A stretch of 64,000 bases of DNA from Bacteroidaceae bacterium (lineage in GTDB: Bacteria > Bacteroidota > Bacteroidia > Bacteroidales > Bacteroidaceae): contig JAFWYF010000015.1 in the NCBI GenBank assembly GCA_017522785.1, forward strand, positions 1-64,000, written 5' to 3'. A program made the position numbers and the translations under genes. Position 1 is the first letter of the stretch. Each line of letters opens with the position of its first letter. The notes under the pieces are model-generated. The model was given only the letters and a program-made list of their open reading frames with translations, did not search any database and was not told the DNA's origin. This document shows, piece after piece, positions 1 through 8,351 of this stretch.

Positions 1-342
1 CTGTTTGAGCGTTACTTAGACGCAGAAAGCGACTAAGTGAGCGAGTTCCGCAAACCCCAAATATTAATCGTTAAGCCACAAACGACAAGCGAGAGACAAA
101 CGAGTTATATTGCCATGAAATGGCAATTCACGAGCAGAGGAACGAGCAACTCGAACGCCCGCGTGCCGAATTTTTCGTTTCCTTTTTTAAAAAAGGAAAA
201 ACAAAAGAGAAATGGTTTAGAGAAAGAACAACTCTTTGGACTCCGAGGCATTAAAGGAGAAAAGTAATTATAAGCAAAGTACTGCTAAAATATCGCCATA
301 TCATTACAAGTACCTACACTTGCTCATTAATATAAACCAAAA
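1..342. other. Gene-free left edge with short inverted repeats
   Basis: No gene is supported here. A 76-codon open frame at 37-267 on the plus strand has no recognisable domain, and its basic, low-complexity composition looks incidental. Two small palindromic structures are visible: TTGCCAT/ATGGCAA at 110-126 and a T/A-rich palindrome (TTTCC...GGAAA) at 178-199. Phrases such as 'gagcgagttcc' and 'gaggaacgagc' give the stretch a repeat-remnant look. It could be the tail of a degenerate mobile or repeat element that begins outside the window, but nothing in the sequence proves this. Confidence 0.35.
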
Positions 343-375
343 GGAGCTGTGCAAAAAATATTTTGACACAGCTCC
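343..375 (-). terminator. Terminator after the APC permease
   Basis: GGAGCTGTG (343-351) pairs with CACAGCTCC (367-375). The interior AAAATATTTT can extend the stem. Read on the minus strand, the hairpin lies just after the permease stop codon (385) and is followed by TTTTGGTTT, as expected for an intrinsic terminator. Confidence 0.75.
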
Positions 376-384
376 ATTGAAAAA

Positions 385-1851
385 CTATTTATTACTATTC
401 TCTTCCCAATGAAAAGGCTCGAACTGCGAATCATTATCAACCCACGACGCTTTACGCATGGAATAAATAATAAACGGAGCAACAACCACAACAATACATC
501 CAATGAATAGTACCGCATACCACACAGTACTGCTACCAACAGCAATCTGAGCAGGAGGAATAAAACTAAGAACAAACGCCAATAGACTTCCTAAGAAACC
601 GACACCGGCAACAATCCACATGAGCATGTTGCCACTCTTTCCAATGCGGAAAGGACGAGGGTAGCTCTTCATGCTATAACGCAGGTATATCGCAGCGGCA
701 AACATCAGCAAATACATAATCAGATAGAGCAGTACAGTAAGCTGCGACAATATCTGATAGAAACTCTGCACCGACGGCATAATCACAAAGAGCAGGCTCA
801 GGAATGTTACTGCACAACCTTGAATTATCAATATGTTCTTTTGCACTCCAATCTTGTTCGCTTTTTGCATGAATGGTGGCAGGTAACCTGCTTTTCCTAC
901 GGCAAAAAGACCTTTAGATGGGCCCGAGACCCACATCAATACTCCGGCAAGAACTCCAAATGCCAATGCAATGGCAATAATGGGTGCGAACCACGATGCA
1001 TGAATATATTTCAGGTAGTTGTCGAATCCCACGAGAAGGCTTTGTGTAAGGTTGATATCTTTCTGTGGAATAATTATACCTAGCGCAAATGTGCCAAGCA
1101 CAAAAATCAGAACGGTTATGGCTGCACCAATGAACACTGCGCGAGGGTAGTCGCGGCTCGGTTTCTCCATGTCTTGCACGTGTACACCCGACATCTCCAT
1201 GCCGGCATAGAAAAGAAATATTCCCGATGCCAACACAAGGTTATCCAAGCGTGCTATGTCGGGGAAGAAGTTCCCGCCAAAATTCATCTGCGACTCTCCA
1301 CCTGTTGCAAGGTATATGATGGCAAGCACAATGAGCAGTCCTGCCGGAATAATTGTTCCCACAAGACCGCCAATCTTTGCCACCTTGCTCACCCAACCCA
1401 ATCCTTTGAGTGAGATGAACGTTGCTGCCCAATATATTATTAATACTATGGCAAGTGTATATATCTTGTTCGATGCAAGTGCCATGTCGTGAGCGCTGTC
1501 GGTACCAATGAATGCCAATGCTACGGCGCCGAACGTTAGAACAGTGGGGTACCATATAGTGCTCTCTACCCATTGCAACCATATAGCAAGAAATCCTATT
1601 TTCTTACCAAATGCTTCGCCTACCCAACGAAATACACCACCTTGTTTGTCGCGGAACATTGCGGCTAGCTCTGCTGCGACGAACGATGTGGGAATCAAAA
1701 AGACAAGTGCCGCAAACAGGTAGTAGAATGCTGAACTCAAACCATACTCTGCCTCTGCCGGCAATCCGCGTAGTGATACAACGGCTGTTACATTCATGAT
1801 GGCAAGGGTGATAACCCCTAGCTTTACTGCTTTTTCGGAATTTGATGACAT
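385..1851 (-). CDS. APC-family amino acid permease, GadC-like antiporter
   Basis: A 488-residue, very hydrophobic protein with about 12 predicted membrane helices. It belongs to the amino acid-polyamine-organocation superfamily and most resembles the glutamate:GABA antiporter group. The first helix carries the substrate-binding type break 'SLRGLPAEAEYG' (about residues 26-37), and the C-terminus is a short charged cytoplasmic tail. GadC exchanges external glutamate for internal GABA in acid resistance, but no glutamate decarboxylase or glutaminase gene is next to it here. The exact substrate is therefore inferred only from family resemblance. It is transcribed in the same direction as the 557-aa transporter upstream, but a strong hairpin (1936-1973) separates them, so they are probably separate units. 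Confidence 0.75.
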   Translation of the reverse strand: MSSNSEKAVKLGVITLAIMNVTAVVSLRGLPAEAEYGLSSAFYYLFAALVFLIPTSFVAAELAAMFRDKQGGVFRWVGEAFGKKIGFLAIWLQWVESTIWYPTVLTFGAVALAFIGTDSAHDMALASNKIYTLAIVLIIYWAATFISLKGLGWVSKVAKIGGLVGTIIPAGLLIVLAIIYLATGGESQMNFGGNFFPDIARLDNLVLASGIFLFYAGMEMSGVHVQDMEKPSRDYPRAVFIGAAITVLIFVLGTFALGIIIPQKDINLTQSLLVGFDNYLKYIHASWFAPIIAIALAFGVLAGVLMWVSGPSKGLFAVGKAGYLPPFMQKANKIGVQKNILIIQGCAVTFLSLLFVIMPSVQSFYQILSQLTVLLYLIMYLLMFAAAIYLRYSMKSYPRPFRIGKSGNMLMWIVAGVGFLGSLLAFVLSFIPPAQIAVGSSTVWYAVLFIGCIVVVVAPFIIYSMRKASWVDNDSQFEPFHWEENSNK

Positions 1852-1935
1852 AGTTGTTATTTTAATTAGTTTGTTAATTTGTATAATCTTTATAACAATG
1901 CCGTTTTGAGTTTGTTTAGGATAATAAAACTTTAA

Positions 1936-1973
1936 AAAAGCGGTTCTTCGAAAATTTTCGAAGAACCGCTTTT
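1936..1973 (-). terminator. Terminator after the 557-aa transporter
   Basis: A perfect 19-bp palindrome (AAAAGCGG...CCGCTTTT), centred between 1954 and 1955 with AAAATTTT at its middle. It sits between the stop of the 557-aa transporter (1992) and the start of the permease (1851). A-rich flanks on the plus strand give the U-tract on the minus strand. Confidence 0.8.
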
Positions 1974-1991
1974 AAAACTTATTATAAATTA

Positions 1992-3665
1992 TCAGCACAA
2001 AGTCAGTATCATCATTTGTGCCACTAGCACACGCATGAACATTGTCAGCGGATATACCGTAGCGTAGCCGATGGATGTAGCCTCGCTACCGGAACATTGC
2101 TCATTGGCGAATGCCAATGCCGGTGGATTGGTGCTTGCTCCCGACATAACGCCAATGAGGGTGTTATACCTAAGTTTCATTATGTATCGGCCAATAACAC
2201 CGGCCAATAGCAACGGAATAATAGTGATTATTGCTCCATACAAAATCCACATGTAACCTCCTTTGTTCACAATGGTGTCTATGAAACCGTTGCCAGCTTC
2301 GAGTCCGACGCATGCAAGGAATAGAGAAATTCCAACTTCCCGTATCATCAGGTTTGCACTTGTAGTGGTGTAGGTAACAAGTTTCAGGCGAGGGCCAAAA
2401 TAGCTTATAAGTATCGATACAATAAGTGGACCTCCTGCCAATCCAAGTTTTACAGGTTGCGGAATGCCGGGTATCATCAAAGGTATGCTGCCAAGGATGC
2501 AACCAAGTACTATTCCAATGAATATTGGGAATAGGTTGGGGTGGTCGAGGTATTTGCGCGAATCGCCCAAAATCTTCTTGACGCTTCCCACTGCGGTCTC
2601 TTTACCCACAACAGTAACAGTGTCGCCAATTTGCAATTTAATACCGGGTGATGCCACTAATTCAATTCCTGAGCGATGTATTCGTGTAATGTTCACCTGA
2701 AAATGTTTCCTTATATCCAGTTTGGATAGAATCTTGCCATTCAGTTTAGGGTTGGTTATAATAATCTTACGAGATATGAAATGTGCATCGGCCTTCTCCC
2801 ATTCTATTTCGCATATCTCACCAAATAGTTTTACAATGTTTTCGTGCAGGTCGGGTTTAGCTATAACCAAAATCTTGTCATTCATCTGCAATATACTATT
2901 TGCATTTGCAATCTCTGCCTCTTTCGATGTCTCATGAAATATACGTGATACAACAAAATCGAGTTTGCTACTCTTTCTTATATTTTCGAGAGTGCAATTT
3001 GTGATATCTCTGTTCCTGACAATAATGTTTATAGGCACTACATTCAGCTTTTCGCTTTCCTCTTCTACAGGCGCATTAAACTCCTTTCTGTAGGCTGTCG
3101 CTTTTAATATCTGCATAGCAAGAATACATCCAATCACACCAAGAGGGTAAGCTACACTATAGCCCAGAGCAATATCTGTTGCGGTGCTTCCATACATGTC
3201 AGTGTATGCCTGTTGTGCCGCTCCTAATCCGGGTGTGTTAGTTACTGCTCCCGACATAATTCCTGTAATTGTTGTTATGCTTGTGCCTGTCGTGAAATGT
3301 AAAATTATAGCTGTTATTACATCGAAAAATACAATGCAGCATGCAAGAATATTAAGCGTCAGTCCTCCCGATTTAAATCCCGAGAAAAATCCCGGTCCAA
3401 CTTGTAGGCCTATGGAGTAGACAAAAAGAATAAGTCCGAACTCTTTTATAAAGTGTAACAAATCGCCGTTCAGAGTCATCCCGAAATGGGAAAAGACAAT
3501 TCCCACAAATAGAATCCATGTTACACCAAAAGAAATTCCTGCAAATTTAACCCTTCCAAGAATGACACCAAGAGCAATTGTGAGTGCAAGAATAATCATT
3601 GAGTGGGCTATTCCGCCACTCCATACCCCATTAAATCCATAAAATAAGTTTGTAATAAATTCCAT
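1992..3665 (-). CDS. AspT/YidE-family putative transporter with TrkA-C domains
   Basis: A 557-residue membrane protein of the aspartate:alanine exchanger (AAE) family, to which AspT, YidE and YbjL belong. The architecture is visible. A first hydrophobic half (about 15-185) is followed by two soluble TrkA-C/RCK-C type modules (about 205-285 and 290-370; for example 'KLDFVVSRIFH' and 'GDTVTVVGKE'), then a second hydrophobic half. The duplicated motif 'SGAVTNTPGLGAAQ' / 'SGASTNPPALAFAN' marks the two inverted transporter repeats. Characterised members exchange amino or dicarboxylic acids; the substrate here is unknown. The RCK modules suggest gating by a small ligand. A TAATTTTG-like -7 element lies upstream on the minus strand at 3691-3698. 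Confidence 0.8.
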   Translation of the reverse strand: MEFITNLFYGFNGVWSGGIAHSMIILALTIALGVILGRVKFAGISFGVTWILFVGIVFSHFGMTLNGDLLHFIKEFGLILFVYSIGLQVGPGFFSGFKSGGLTLNILACCIVFFDVITAIILHFTTGTSITTITGIMSGAVTNTPGLGAAQQAYTDMYGSTATDIALGYSVAYPLGVIGCILAMQILKATAYRKEFNAPVEEESEKLNVVPINIIVRNRDITNCTLENIRKSSKLDFVVSRIFHETSKEAEIANANSILQMNDKILVIAKPDLHENIVKLFGEICEIEWEKADAHFISRKIIITNPKLNGKILSKLDIRKHFQVNITRIHRSGIELVASPGIKLQIGDTVTVVGKETAVGSVKKILGDSRKYLDHPNLFPIFIGIVLGCILGSIPLMIPGIPQPVKLGLAGGPLIVSILISYFGPRLKLVTYTTTSANLMIREVGISLFLACVGLEAGNGFIDTIVNKGGYMWILYGAIITIIPLLLAGVIGRYIMKLRYNTLIGVMSGASTNPPALAFANEQCSGSEATSIGYATVYPLTMFMRVLVAQMMILTLC

Positions 3666-3690
3666 AAATGTGTAAGTCGTTAAGCGGTTG

Positions 3691-3698
3691 CAAAATTA
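3691..3698 (-). promoter_or_regulatory. Candidate -7 element for the 557-aa transporter
   Basis: On the minus strand this reads TAATTTTG, a full match to the Bacteroidota -7 consensus TAnnTTTG, 25 bp upstream of the transporter start codon. No convincing TTTG -33 element is seen at the usual 19-21 bp spacing, so the call rests on the -7 alone. Confidence 0.4.
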
Positions 3699-3993
3699 CA
3701 GCGAAGTTTACCAAAAATTAATTGAAAATATATTATTATTTTCTATACTAAGTATCGTTATAAATAATACGTAATTATATCTATTATTAAACTTTTTGTC
3801 TTTTAAATTCCTTTTTTTAATGAATTTTGATTACAAAAGTCGCATAAAGATGTTTTTTTGATGACTCAACCGCTCTTTTTTATCATTTTTTTTTGATATA
3901 CAGAAAAAAGAGGTTATTTTTGCAAAAAGTATTAAGAGACTGTTTGTTTTTTGTGCTTTGGTTTTGTAAAGCAAAGACAGCGAAACAATCAGT

Positions 3994-4022
3994 TTTGGCA
4001 AGAAATAATTTTTAGAACTTTG
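3994..4022 (+). promoter_or_regulatory. Candidate ilv operon promoter
   Basis: TTTG at 3994-3997 (-33) and GAACTTTG at 4015-4022 (-7; one mismatch to TAnnTTTG), separated by 17 bp, slightly short of the usual 19-21. Transcription would start near 4029. That leaves about 35 nt before the leader-peptide start codon at 4066 and about 140 nt before the attenuator hairpin, which is the layout attenuation needs. Confidence 0.5.
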
Positions 4023-4065
4023 TAAGTTCCTAAAAACCATTAGTGAGATAAACGTATTTATAAAA

Positions 4066-4131
4066 ATGTTATGCACTGTAGCAAATAGCTCACGTATTAT
4101 TAACGTGGTGGTTGTCGTCCTATCAAACTAA
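4066..4131 (+). CDS. ilv leader peptide (attenuation control)
   Basis: A 21-codon ORF upstream of ilvD, too short for ordinary gene calling. It starts at ATG 4066 and stops at TAA 4129-4131. Codons 11-19 read Ile-Ile-Asn-Val-Val-Val-Val-Val-Leu (IINVVVVVL), with another Val at codon 5 and Leu at codon 2. Ten of 21 codons specify the three end products of the pathway downstream, and five Val codons are consecutive (4105-4119). This is the hallmark of an amino-acid-starvation sensing leader peptide: a ribosome short of charged Val, Ile or Leu tRNA stalls over the 5' arm of a hairpin and lets an antiterminator form. There is no clear Shine-Dalgarno sequence, as is usual in Bacteroidota. Confidence 0.85.
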   Translation: MLCTVANSSRIINVVVVVLSN

Positions 4132-4201
4132 TGGGATGAGAACGGCTGTGCATGCAATAAAAGACGTAAGCCTTTCTCGGATATAAGAGGAGGGCTTTTT
4201 T
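4111..4201 (+). promoter_or_regulatory. ilv transcription attenuator (pause, antiterminator and terminator arms)
   Basis: Four mutually exclusive arms can be read. Arm 1 (4111-4120, GTTGTCGTCC, the Val codons) pairs with arm 2 (4134-4143, GGATGAGAAC) at 9 of 10 positions, counting one G-U. Arm 2' (4138-4147, GAGAACGGCT) pairs with arm 3 (4169-4178, AGCCTTTCTC) at 9 of 10, forming the antiterminator. Arm 3 (4168-4178) pairs with arm 4 (4187-4197, GAGGAGGGCTT) over 11 bp with two G-U pairs and an 8-nt loop. It is followed by six T (4196-4201), an intrinsic terminator. A ribosome stalled on Val or Leu codons would cover arm 1 and favour 2'-3. With ample amino acids, 1-2 and 3-4 form and transcription stops before ilvD. 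Confidence 0.85.
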
Positions 4202-4246
4202 AATTGTTAAGGCGTTGTCCTTACAAAATGTAAAAAAGAATTTGAT

Positions 4247-6049
4247 ATGAAAATTAAACTTAGAAGCGCACAATGTACCGAGGGACGTCGTATGGCAGGT
4301 GCCAGAGCCCTTTGGATTGCAAATGGTATGAAACGAGAGATGTTCGGCAAACCAATTATAGCCATTGCCAACTCGTTTACCCAACTTGTGCCGGGACATA
4401 CACACCTACACGAGGCCGGACAAATTGTCAAACAAGAGATAGAGAAACTAGGATGCTACGCAGCAGAATTCAATACCATAGCTATTGACGATGGTATCGC
4501 TATGGGACACGACGGCATGTTGTACTCATTGCCTTCGCGCGACATCATTGCCGATAGCGTTGAATATATGTGCAATGCCCACAAGGTTGATGCATTGGTC
4601 TGCATCTCGAACTGCGACAAAATTACTCCGGGCATGCTCATGGCATCTATGCGATTAAATATCCCTACAGTGTTTGTATCGGGTGGCCCAATGGAAAAGG
4701 GTACTTGGAAAGGCGAAAACCTCGACCTCATCTCGGCGATGGTAAAAGCTGCCGATACATCGGTTAGCGATGAGGAACTGATGGAGGTAGAAAAGCGCTC
4801 TTGTCCCGGTTGCGGTTGCTGTTCGGGCATGTTCACCGCCAATTCAATGAATTCACTCACAGAGGCAATCGGTTTGTCGTTACCCGGCAACGGAACAATA
4901 CTCTCTACACACGAGAACCGTTTGCAGTTGTTGAAGGATGCCGCACGTCAGGTTGTAACAAATGCCTTTAAATATTACGAAGAGGGCGATGAGAGTGTTC
5001 TCCCACGAAGCATTGCAGTACGCGACGCATTCCTCAATGCCATGACGCTCGACATTGCCATGGGTGGCTCTACAAATACCATTCTTCACCTGCTTGCTGT
5101 GGCACAAGAGGCCGGTGTCGATTTCAAAATGTCCGATATCGACCAGCTTAGTCGCAAGGTTCCCTGCTTGTGTAAGTTGGCTCCCAACAGTGCCAAATAT
5201 AGCGTACAAGATTGCGGACGTGCCGGTGGCATCATAGGCATCATGGGTGAACTTGCCAAAGGTGGCTTGTTGAACACATCTTTGAAGCGTGTGAACGGTG
5301 CTACTCTTGCCGAAGATATTGCACGTTATGACATTACAGCCGGCGATGTAGATGCCGAGGCGCAACGTATATACGGTACAGCCCCTGCAAATGTATTCTG
5401 CAATGTCATGGGTTCACAGAATAATATGTATGAGACACTCGATACCGACCGTGAGAATGGCTGTATACGTTCTCTTGAACATGCTTACACCAAAGATGGT
5501 GGCTTGGCTATACTCTTTGGAAATATAGCACAAGATGGTTGCGTTGTGAAAACAGCCGGTGTCGATGAGAGCATCTGGAAATTTACAGGAAAAGCAAAAG
5601 TGTTCGACTCGCAAGATGCGGCTGTAGAGGGCATTCTAGGAGGTAAAGTGCAGGCCGGCGATGTTGTGGTAATTGTTTACGAAGGTCCCAAAGGTGGTCC
5701 CGGTATGCAGGAGATGCTCTATCCCACATCATACATAAAATCGCGTCATCTTGGAAAAGAGTGTGCGCTAATAACCGATGGCCGTTTTAGCGGTGGAACA
5801 TCGGGCTTGAGTATAGGACATATTTCGCCCGAGGCAGCAGCCGGTGGAAACATTGGCAAGTTGCGCGATGGCGACATCATAGAAATTGACATACCCAATC
5901 GCAGTATAAATGTGAAATTAAGTGATGAGGAACTTGCCTCTCGCGAAATGTTCCCACTTACTCGCGACAGAGTGGTGTCAAAGAGCCTTAGAGCCTATGC
6001 TAACATGGTTAGTTCGGCCGACAAAGGCGGAGTGAGAATAATAGAATAA
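4247..6049 (+). CDS. ilvD: Dihydroxy-acid dehydratase
   Basis: A 600-residue IlvD/Edd-family enzyme that dehydrates 2,3-dihydroxy-isovalerate and 2,3-dihydroxy-3-methylvalerate to the 2-keto acids of valine and isoleucine. Iron-sulfur and Mg-site motifs are intact: '[12 protein letters not shown]' (Cys119 and Cys123) and '[15 protein letters not shown]' near residue 190. The C-terminal '[16 protein letters not shown]' is the family signature. The length is usual (about 560-620). The chosen start, [10 protein letters not shown], gives the normal N-terminus. It is the first structural gene of the operon, 45 bp after the attenuator T-tract, and is followed 22 bp later by ilvB. Expression is expected to depend on read-through of the attenuator. 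Confidence 0.97.
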   Translation: MKIKLRSAQCTEGRRMAGARALWIANGMKREMFGKPIIAIANSFTQLVPGHTHLHEAGQIVKQEIEKLGCYAAEFNTIAIDDGIAMGHDGMLYSLPSRDIIADSVEYMCNAHKVDALVCISNCDKITPGMLMASMRLNIPTVFVSGGPMEKGTWKGENLDLISAMVKAADTSVSDEELMEVEKRSCPGCGCCSGMFTANSMNSLTEAIGLSLPGNGTILSTHENRLQLLKDAARQVVTNAFKYYEEGDESVLPRSIAVRDAFLNAMTLDIAMGGSTNTILHLLAVAQEAGVDFKMSDIDQLSRKVPCLCKLAPNSAKYSVQDCGRAGGIIGIMGELAKGGLLNTSLKRVNGATLAEDIARYDITAGDVDAEAQRIYGTAPANVFCNVMGSQNNMYETLDTDRENGCIRSLEHAYTKDGGLAILFGNIAQDGCVVKTAGVDESIWKFTGKAKVFDSQDAAVEGILGGKVQAGDVVVIVYEGPKGGPGMQEMLYPTSYIKSRHLGKECALITDGRFSGGTSGLSIGHISPEAAAGGNIGKLRDGDIIEIDIPNRSINVKLSDEELASREMFPLTRDRVVSKSLRAYANMVSSADKGGVRIIE

Positions 6050-6071
6050 TAACTAGAAAAAACAATAACCG

Positions 6072-7763
6072 ATGAAAGAGATTATATCAGGAGGTGAAGC
6101 ACTGCTCCGTTCATTGAAAAATGAGGGAGTAGATACAATATTCGGCTACCCGGGTGGTTCTATTATGCCCGTTTTCGATGCAATGTACGACCATAGAGAC
6201 GATTTTCATCAGGTGGTAGTGCGCCACGAACAGGGTGCTGTGCATGCTGCACAAGGCTATGCACGCAGTTCAGGTAAAGTGGGTGTATGTATTGTAACAA
6301 GTGGTCCCGGAGCAACAAATACCCTTACAGGTATCAGTGATGCCATATTGGATAGTACACCGGTGGTGGTTATTGCCGGTCAGGTTAGTTCGGCTGTGCT
6401 TGGTACCGATGCTTTTCAAGAGATAGACTTGGTGGGTGTTACACAACCTATATCAAAATGGAGCTATCAGATACGTCGTGCCGAGGATGTGGCATGGGCT
6501 GTTTCTCGTGCATTTTATATTGCTCGCAGTGGTCGTCCCGGTCCTGTTGTGCTCGACTTTACAAAAAATGCTCAGGTAGCACAAATAGCATACGAGCCGG
6601 TTACAGTCGATTATGTACGTAGTTACGTACCCTATCCTAAACCAAACATGGATGCTATAAAAGAAGCTGCGGAACTCATTAATCGTGCACGTCGTCCCTT
6701 TGCCTTGGTTGGTCAGGGCGTGGAACTGGGTGAGGCGCACGAAGAGCTAAAGGCCTTTTTGGAAAAGGCCAATATTCCTGCGGCACGCACATTGTTGGGC
6801 CTCTCGGCATTGCCTAGCGACTATCCTTTGAACGTGGGTATGCTTGGTATGCATGGAAACCTCAGTTGTAATGTGAATACCAATCAATGCGATGTACTCA
6901 TTGCAATAGGTATGCGTTTCAGCGACCGCGTAACAGGAAACTTGGCAACATACGCAAAACAGGCAAAGGTTATACACTTGGATATAGACCGTGTAGAGAT
7001 AGACAAAAATGTGAAGGCCGATATTCCCGTAATAGGAAACTGCAAAGAGACATTGCCCCTAATCACAGAACTGTTGCAACCTGCCGACCACAAGGAGTGG
7101 ATAGATAGTTTTGCCGACTACGATGCAGTGGAGTACGAGAAGGTTATAGCAAAGGCACTTAATCCCGGCAAAGGTCCCCTCAAAATGGGTGAGGTGGCAC
7201 GCAAGGTGAGCGAGGCCTCGAACAACAGCGCAGTGCTGGTTACCGATGTAGGTCAGAACCAGATGTTGTCGTGTCGCTATTTTAAATATACCAAACCGCA
7301 TAGTGTGCTTACCTCAGGTGGATTAGGTACTATGGGCTACGGCTTGCCTGCCGCAATCGGTGCCACTATGGGTGTTCCCGAACGTACAGTGTGTGTGTTC
7401 ATGGGTGATGGTGGCTTCCAAATGAATATACAGGAACTTGGTACCATCATGGAACAAAAGTCGCCTGTTAAGATGATTTTGCTGAACAATAACTATCTTG
7501 GCAATGTGCGTCAGTGGCAAGAACTATTCTTCAATAACAGATACTCTTGTACACCTATGCTCAATGCCGATTACTGCATGATAGCAAAGGCGTACGGCAT
7601 ACCATCGCGTTTGGTTGTAGACCGTTCCGAGATAGACGATGCAATAAAAGAGATGCTAGAAACACCGGGCGCATTCCTGTTGCATGTAGCAGTAGAAGAA
7701 GAGGATAATGTGATGCCAATGGTTCCTCCCGGAGCATCAATTTGTGATATGATATTTGAATAA
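6072..7763 (+). CDS. ilvB: Acetolactate synthase large (catalytic) subunit
   Basis: A 563-residue thiamine-diphosphate enzyme that condenses two pyruvates to acetolactate, or pyruvate with 2-ketobutyrate to acetohydroxybutyrate; the first common step of Val/Leu/Ile synthesis. Domains run TPP-PYR (about 4-170, catalytic Glu53 in 'VRHEQGAVHAA'), a central FAD-binding type domain (about 190-330) and TPP-PP (about 375-540). The metal/TPP motif is 'MGDGGFQMNIQEL', followed by 'LLNNNYLGNVRQWQ'. The anabolic type is indicated by the adjacent regulatory subunit gene 6 bp downstream and by the ilv operon context. Confidence 0.96.
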   Translation: MKEIISGGEALLRSLKNEGVDTIFGYPGGSIMPVFDAMYDHRDDFHQVVVRHEQGAVHAAQGYARSSGKVGVCIVTSGPGATNTLTGISDAILDSTPVVVIAGQVSSAVLGTDAFQEIDLVGVTQPISKWSYQIRRAEDVAWAVSRAFYIARSGRPGPVVLDFTKNAQVAQIAYEPVTVDYVRSYVPYPKPNMDAIKEAAELINRARRPFALVGQGVELGEAHEELKAFLEKANIPAARTLLGLSALPSDYPLNVGMLGMHGNLSCNVNTNQCDVLIAIGMRFSDRVTGNLATYAKQAKVIHLDIDRVEIDKNVKADIPVIGNCKETLPLITELLQPADHKEWIDSFADYDAVEYEKVIAKALNPGKGPLKMGEVARKVSEASNNSAVLVTDVGQNQMLSCRYFKYTKPHSVLTSGGLGTMGYGLPAAIGATMGVPERTVCVFMGDGGFQMNIQELGTIMEQKSPVKMILLNNNYLGNVRQWQELFFNNRYSCTPMLNADYCMIAKAYGIPSRLVVDRSEIDDAIKEMLETPGAFLLHVAVEEEDNVMPMVPPGASICDMIFE

Positions 7764-7769
7764 AAGACT

Positions 7770-8315
7770 ATGGAGAAGAAATTATATACTGTAATCATAT
7801 ACTCGGAGAATATTGCCGGTATGCTTAATCAAGTAACGGCAGAATTTACTCGCAGACAAATGAATATAGAGACATTGAACGTGTCGTCGTCGGCCATAGA
7901 TGGTGTGCACCGTTACACTGTATCGCTTTGGGCCGATGAAGATATTATTCGCAAGTCGGTTAAGTCGATAGAAAAGAAAATTGATGTACTCAAAGCCGAC
8001 TACTACACCGAAGATGAGATTTTTGTGCAGGAGGTTGCTCTCTATAAGATTTCAACACCGGTATTGCTTGTTAACAAACAGGTCTCTAAAATTATTCGTC
8101 ATAATAATGCCCGAGTAATAGAGGTGAACTCAAACTACTCGGTTGTGGAGCAAACCGGCAAAACCGAAACAATTATGAAGCTCTACAAAGAGTTTGTTGC
8201 AGAGCAGTGTCTGTTGCAGTTCGTTAAGTCGGGCCATGTGGCGGTAACACGTAATGCCAATGAAAATCTTAGCGAACATATCTTCGACGAGGATGCAAAG
8301 AGAAAAGTTAAATAA
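7770..8315 (+). CDS. ilvN: Acetolactate synthase small (regulatory) subunit
   Basis: A 181-residue regulatory partner of IlvB that binds valine for feedback inhibition and stimulates the catalytic subunit. An N-terminal ACT domain (about 4-78; 'VIIYSENIAGMLNQVTAEF', then 'RRQMNIETLNV') is followed by a C-terminal ALS-associated domain (about 85-160). The length fits the longer IlvH-type subunits (about 160-190 aa) rather than the 96-aa E. coli IlvN. It starts 6 bp after ilvB, consistent with translational coupling, and is followed by ilvC after 36 bp. The symbol ilvH would be equally valid. Confidence 0.93.
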   Translation: MEKKLYTVIIYSENIAGMLNQVTAEFTRRQMNIETLNVSSSAIDGVHRYTVSLWADEDIIRKSVKSIEKKIDVLKADYYTEDEIFVQEVALYKISTPVLLVNKQVSKIIRHNNARVIEVNSNYSVVEQTGKTETIMKLYKEFVAEQCLLQFVKSGHVAVTRNANENLSEHIFDEDAKRKVK

Positions 8316-8351
8316 CATATATAAATAACAGCCTTAAAATTTAAAAACACT

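Noticed and set aside
3831..4076. An 81-codon minus-strand ORF in the ilvD upstream region
   Set aside because: A/T-rich low-complexity translation covering the plus-strand promoter and leader peptide; no family resemblance.
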